Positions 60,450 through 64,000 of a stretch of 64,000 nucleotides of DNA are shown here, piece after piece; position 1 is the first letter of the stretch, and each line of letters begins with the position of its first letter. This DNA comes from Chitinophaga pinensis. Its GTDB lineage: Bacteria; Bacteroidota; Bacteroidia; Chitinophagales; Chitinophagaceae. The notes beneath the pieces are model-generated. The model was not told the DNA's origin. It was given only the letters and a program-made list of their open reading frames with translations, and searched no databases. The DNA lies in contig CAMCHR010000002.1 in NCBI GenBank assembly GCA_945874755.1, forward strand, positions 1-64,000. Reading direction: 5' to 3'. The position numbers and the translations under genes are program-made.

Positions 60450-61184
60450 ATGGAAAAAAAATATTCAAACCAACCAGAGCAAAGACAGGTTTTCATATGT
60501 GACCAACAAGCAATTTATGCAATGGGCTGTGGCCAATTAGCAAAAGCACATCCAATGTGTAATGGCTATAGAATGTTGACCTCACTAGACGAAATCAATA
60601 ATTTTAATATTGGCTTATCTGATGGATTGTTGATCATTGATTGTGCCATATTTGATTTTGATTCTTCAGCGGTAGTCAATAAAATCAATACACTACAACA
60701 GCTATTTCCACTCATTATTTTGCTGAATAAGGATACACCAGATTTTGTATTATATCAATTAATAGGGCTTGAAGTAGATGTGATTGTTTCTAGAAACATG
60801 TCCAGTATGGAGTGGAATAAAGCGATTGAAATGGCTTGTCAGCGAAAGGTTTATTTTTGTCAACATACCGCCGAACGCGTTTTACAACTCACCCAGGTTA
60901 TGGAAAAAATCAATTTAATAGAGCGTGTAAATGCGTTAAGCCTCTATGATAAATATATTTTAATTCGCATTTGCGAAGAAGCGTCTAGTAAACAAATTGC
61001 TGCAGAAATGAAGCATAGCAAGCGAACCATCGAAGGTCATAGAACTAGGCTTATGCAAACACTTGGCGTAAAAAATCTAGCAGGGCTAGTTAAAATTGCC
61101 TTAATCACTAAACTTTATGAACACTATCTTTCCAATCCAGGATGGTATGCTAGTTTTTTGTTGGCTAAAACATCTTCTTTATAG
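60450..61184 (+). CDS. NarL/LuxR-type response regulator with divergent receiver domain
   Basis: Receiver-like GLLIIDCAIFDFDSS; HTH SLYDKYILIRICEEASSKQIAAEMKHSKRTIEGHRTRLMQTLGVKNLAGLVKIALI. Confidence 0.82.
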   Translation: MEKKYSNQPEQRQVFICDQQAIYAMGCGQLAKAHPMCNGYRMLTSLDEINNFNIGLSDGLLIIDCAIFDFDSSAVVNKINTLQQLFPLIILLNKDTPDFVLYQLIGLEVDVIVSRNMSSMEWNKAIEMACQRKVYFCQHTAERVLQLTQVMEKINLIERVNALSLYDKYILIRICEEASSKQIAAEMKHSKRTIEGHRTRLMQTLGVKNLAGLVKIALITKLYEHYLSNPGWYASFLLAKTSSL

Positions 61185-63355
61185 TAATGAATAGTTTTAA
61201 ACTGTCCATTGATAAATCCAGACGCTTGGTCTGTAAAATTTTTGCTTTCAGCAAACCTGCTTTGCCCACCAGTAATAATGGTTTTTGCATTCAGTCTTTT
61301 TCCAAATTCTACTGCTGCAACAAAACTATTACCAGAGTATCCGTATCGCTTGTTGGTGTTTGGATAGCGTCTACTTTCAAAAGAAGGAAGTGAACCCCAT
61401 TTAGAAGATGCTTGATTAACACCTAAGCTTGGTTGGTTGTCGTCAAAATTGGCACCTGGTGCAACTCTTTGAAAACGATTCATTGCGCCCCATGTAATTT
61501 CCCAACCACCGTACCATTTTTCAAATTGGTCTAAGGTGGTTTCTAATAATTTGATTTTAGTTTCAAAAGCAACATCTTGGTCCATACGGTTGTATTTTAA
61601 AACGATTGCTGTTGCAGCTTCTTCTGTGTTTGCAGGTGGAATGGCATTACTCCATTTTGTAGCCCATTCAATAGCGATACTTGTTGCAATTGAATTACTA
61701 TCTGCTATATGATCCCAATTGGCTAAATGGTCAATTGCTTTTTTCGTTCTTGGTGCAAGCGCTGCTGTTTTAGCGGATTGTAAAAAACCAGGTAATAAAA
61801 TATCAAATGCGCTTAATTTTTTATTATATCCTAAAGCGATGAGTTCGTCCAAATTGATTTTATCTATTTTTGATAATAGTGCAACTGCAGTGAGACCTCT
61901 TCCATTTTCACCATCTGGTGCCATATAGCTAGGGTAATTTTGGGCTTTAGGACTACTGTTACCAGCTACTGTAAATGGCGTAGCATTGCAATTTTGTAAC
62001 CATCCATTTGCAGGATTGATACTTTGTACAATTTCATTTAAAGGATGCGCGCCCTGCCAGTCAGTTGCTTTAGTGGAACCATCTACGTACATGGTGTAAT
62101 CAAAACTTGGATTGCGTTTTGGCATAAAATTACCATGCCAGTAAGCAATGTTGCCTGCAGCATCCGCATAGACGGTGTTATTGCTATTATTGGATACTAG
62201 TTCCATTGCTTTTGTATAGTCTGCTAAGTTTTTTGATTTTGTTCTTGTCCAACATTCTATCAAAGCGTCTAAAGAACGATTGTTTTCTTGCAAGCTCAAC
62301 CATTTACCTTTCTCCATACCCATGATCGGACCATGGTGTGTAAAATAGGTATCAAATGATTTTGTTTTTAAAATATCGTTGTCAACGTAATGAATATTGA
62401 TATTGCGTTGTCCAACTTTCTTTTTTTCTTTTTCGTAGGTATAAAATAATTCGTTCTTAATTTTTTCAGTCTGTTCTTCATACACATCTGCTACATCTGC
62501 ATAACCACTTGTATGCATCCATCCGCATTGTTCGTTAAATCCTTGATAAATAAAGAACTGTCCCCAGGTTACTGCACCATATGCGTTTAAACCTTCTTCG
62601 CTTACCATATGCATTTCGGATCTAAAATAAAAAGGCACATGCGGATTGATATACAACATGGCATTCCCTGTTTTGCTATGCTTTGGAGCAATCGCAAATC
62701 CATTGGATCCTTTTAAGGTTTTATCCTCCATGTCAAAGTTGGGTTGTTCAAAAATGGTTTGCTGAGTTGGCAGATACTTATAAAAACTTACTGCATTTTG
62801 ATTTGAATAGAGCTGTTGACCATAAAAAGCCTCGACATGTCTTTCGGTGATGCCTGCAGACCTTGTTGGAGAGACGCTTCCGTCAGTCCACATTAAATGA
62901 TACCATGGCTTAAACTTTTTCAGCACCGCCGGTTTTACCTCTGGGTGTTTTGATAAGTAGTAGTTGATGCCATCTGCATGTGCAATTAACAATTGCTTAA
63001 ACCAAATTGGACTTCTTTCAAAATCTTTCATTGCTTCTGCACTATCTTGAATGAGTTGCATCATTAAATCTTCGTAAATCAACTTTGGCCCTTCCATTTC
63101 GGCACGACGCCCAAGCATTTCTAAAAAATTCTTTTCTATCTGTGGGAAATTTTCTTCGCATTGTGCATACATCAATCCAAACACTGCATCGGCATCCGTC
63201 TTTCCATAAATATGTGGAATATCCCACTCGTCACGTATGATGGTGGTTTGTTTAGCGTGTTGATTCCATCTTGCAAGTTCTGCACTCGTTGGTTTTTGAG
63301 CAACTGCAACAATAGCTATCCATACCAAGCAACTTAGTAATAATATTTTTTTCAT
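61124..63355 (-). CDS. Penicillin acylase (Ntn-hydrolase) family protein, secreted
   Basis: IIRDEWDIPHIYGKTDADAVFGLMYAQCEENFPQIE, KGSNGFAIAPKHSKTGNAMLYINPH, GQSRFAESKNFTDQASGFINGQFKTIHYYKEDVLANKKLAYHPG. Confidence 0.93.
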   Translation of the reverse strand: MKKILLLSCLVWIAIVAVAQKPTSAELARWNQHAKQTTIIRDEWDIPHIYGKTDADAVFGLMYAQCEENFPQIEKNFLEMLGRRAEMEGPKLIYEDLMMQLIQDSAEAMKDFERSPIWFKQLLIAHADGINYYLSKHPEVKPAVLKKFKPWYHLMWTDGSVSPTRSAGITERHVEAFYGQQLYSNQNAVSFYKYLPTQQTIFEQPNFDMEDKTLKGSNGFAIAPKHSKTGNAMLYINPHVPFYFRSEMHMVSEEGLNAYGAVTWGQFFIYQGFNEQCGWMHTSGYADVADVYEEQTEKIKNELFYTYEKEKKKVGQRNINIHYVDNDILKTKSFDTYFTHHGPIMGMEKGKWLSLQENNRSLDALIECWTRTKSKNLADYTKAMELVSNNSNNTVYADAAGNIAYWHGNFMPKRNPSFDYTMYVDGSTKATDWQGAHPLNEIVQSINPANGWLQNCNATPFTVAGNSSPKAQNYPSYMAPDGENGRGLTAVALLSKIDKINLDELIALGYNKKLSAFDILLPGFLQSAKTAALAPRTKKAIDHLANWDHIADSNSIATSIAIEWATKWSNAIPPANTEEAATAIVLKYNRMDQDVAFETKIKLLETTLDQFEKWYGGWEITWGAMNRFQRVAPGANFDDNQPSLGVNQASSKWGSLPSFESRRYPNTNKRYGYSGNSFVAAVEFGKRLNAKTIITGGQSRFAESKNFTDQASGFINGQFKTIHYYKEDVLANKKLAYHPGLER

Positions 63356-63370
63356 ACAACGAATTTTAAA

Positions 63371-64000
63371 TTATACCAATCCCCATGTTTTAATTCTTTC
63401 TAAATTTATTCTTGCACATTCAAGTGGCGCAATGCCTTGATAAGATTCTTGTTCTATGATAAAATGCTTTGTACCACCTATCGCCTTAGCTAGTAAACAC
63501 ACCGCTTTTGGGTCTACCAATCCATTGCCAAGAATGGTACTATCATGCTGGTCATTCATTTCACCTATCGGCACTTTAATTTCATCTTTCACATGCACTG
63601 AAACAAAACGTCCTGGATATTTTTTGATCCAATCCATCCCTCTTGCGCCAATGCCAAACATATTGCCAAAATCCAATTGATGGATCACTAGCTCTGGATC
63701 GGTTTCTTTTAAGATAATATCATAGATCAATTGACCATTCACTTTTGTTATAAATTCAAAATTGTGGTTATGGTATCCAAATTGCATGCCTGATTCCAAA
63801 CACAATTCACCAGATAAATTAAATAGCTCTAACTGATGCATTAGGGCATCATAAGAAGTTCTAACTTTTTCATCTATCCAAGCACTAATGACATAGTCTT
63901 GTCCAAGTGTCACTGCATCGTCGATGGTGTATTTCCAAGCATCTGTAAATTCCTTTTTGGTAGCATCCCAATGATTTGCAGTCAATGAAGTATGACCACT
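63371..64000 (-). CDS. Sugar phosphate isomerase/epimerase (TIM barrel), partial at the window edge
   Basis: FGYHNHNFEF, VIHQLDFGNMFGIG, FVSVHVKDE, HFIIEQESYQG; the frame continues to base 64000 (SGHTSLTANHWD...) with no start in the window. Confidence 0.88.
   Translation of the reverse strand, partial: SGHTSLTANHWDATKKEFTDAWKYTIDDAVTLGQDYVISAWIDEKVRTSYDALMHQLELFNLSGELCLESGMQFGYHNHNFEFITKVNGQLIYDIILKETDPELVIHQLDFGNMFGIGARGMDWIKKYPGRFVSVHVKDEIKVPIGEMNDQHDSTILGNGLVDPKAVCLLAKAIGGTKHFIIEQESYQGIAPLECARINLERIKTWGLV

Noticed and set aside
1-64000. CRISPR arrays, transposons, prophage or defence islands
   Set aside because: No regularly spaced repeats, transposase/integrase, restriction, Cas or toxin-antitoxin-like genes were seen on reading all translations.

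Overview
The window is a compact, AT-rich chromosomal segment from a member of the Bacteroidota. A Chitinophagaceae-like freshwater lineage is my inference from gene content and from TAnnTTTG-type promoters. I see no IS elements, prophage or CRISPR array. Housekeeping genes are polA, rho, asnS and tRNA-Phe(GAA). Much of the rest encodes secreted or periplasmic peptidases and hydrolases: amidohydrolase, D-aminoacylase, GGT, and M14, M20, M24, M28, S9 x2, S41, penicillin acylase and several serine beta-lactamase-like proteins. The most distinctive content is photobiological. (1) A DTE-type proton-pumping rhodopsin has Met at the spectral-tuning site and a Gly aligned to the xanthorhodopsin fenestration site. 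It is followed by a Brp/Blh retinal-forming dioxygenase, with a strong intrinsic terminator between the two genes. (2) A DUF2256 / TIGR03643 / photolyase-related (DPRP) / FAD-domain photolyase-like cluster lies near 38-41 kb; the last protein lacks the usual N-terminal alpha/beta domain. A divergent sulfur module (TauE/SafE exporter and MBL-rhodanese) carries two GTGA-N6-TCAC palindromes placed at the same distance from near-consensus -7 boxes, suggesting co-regulation by a Crp/Fnr-type factor. All family assignments are by reading the translations; no database search was run.
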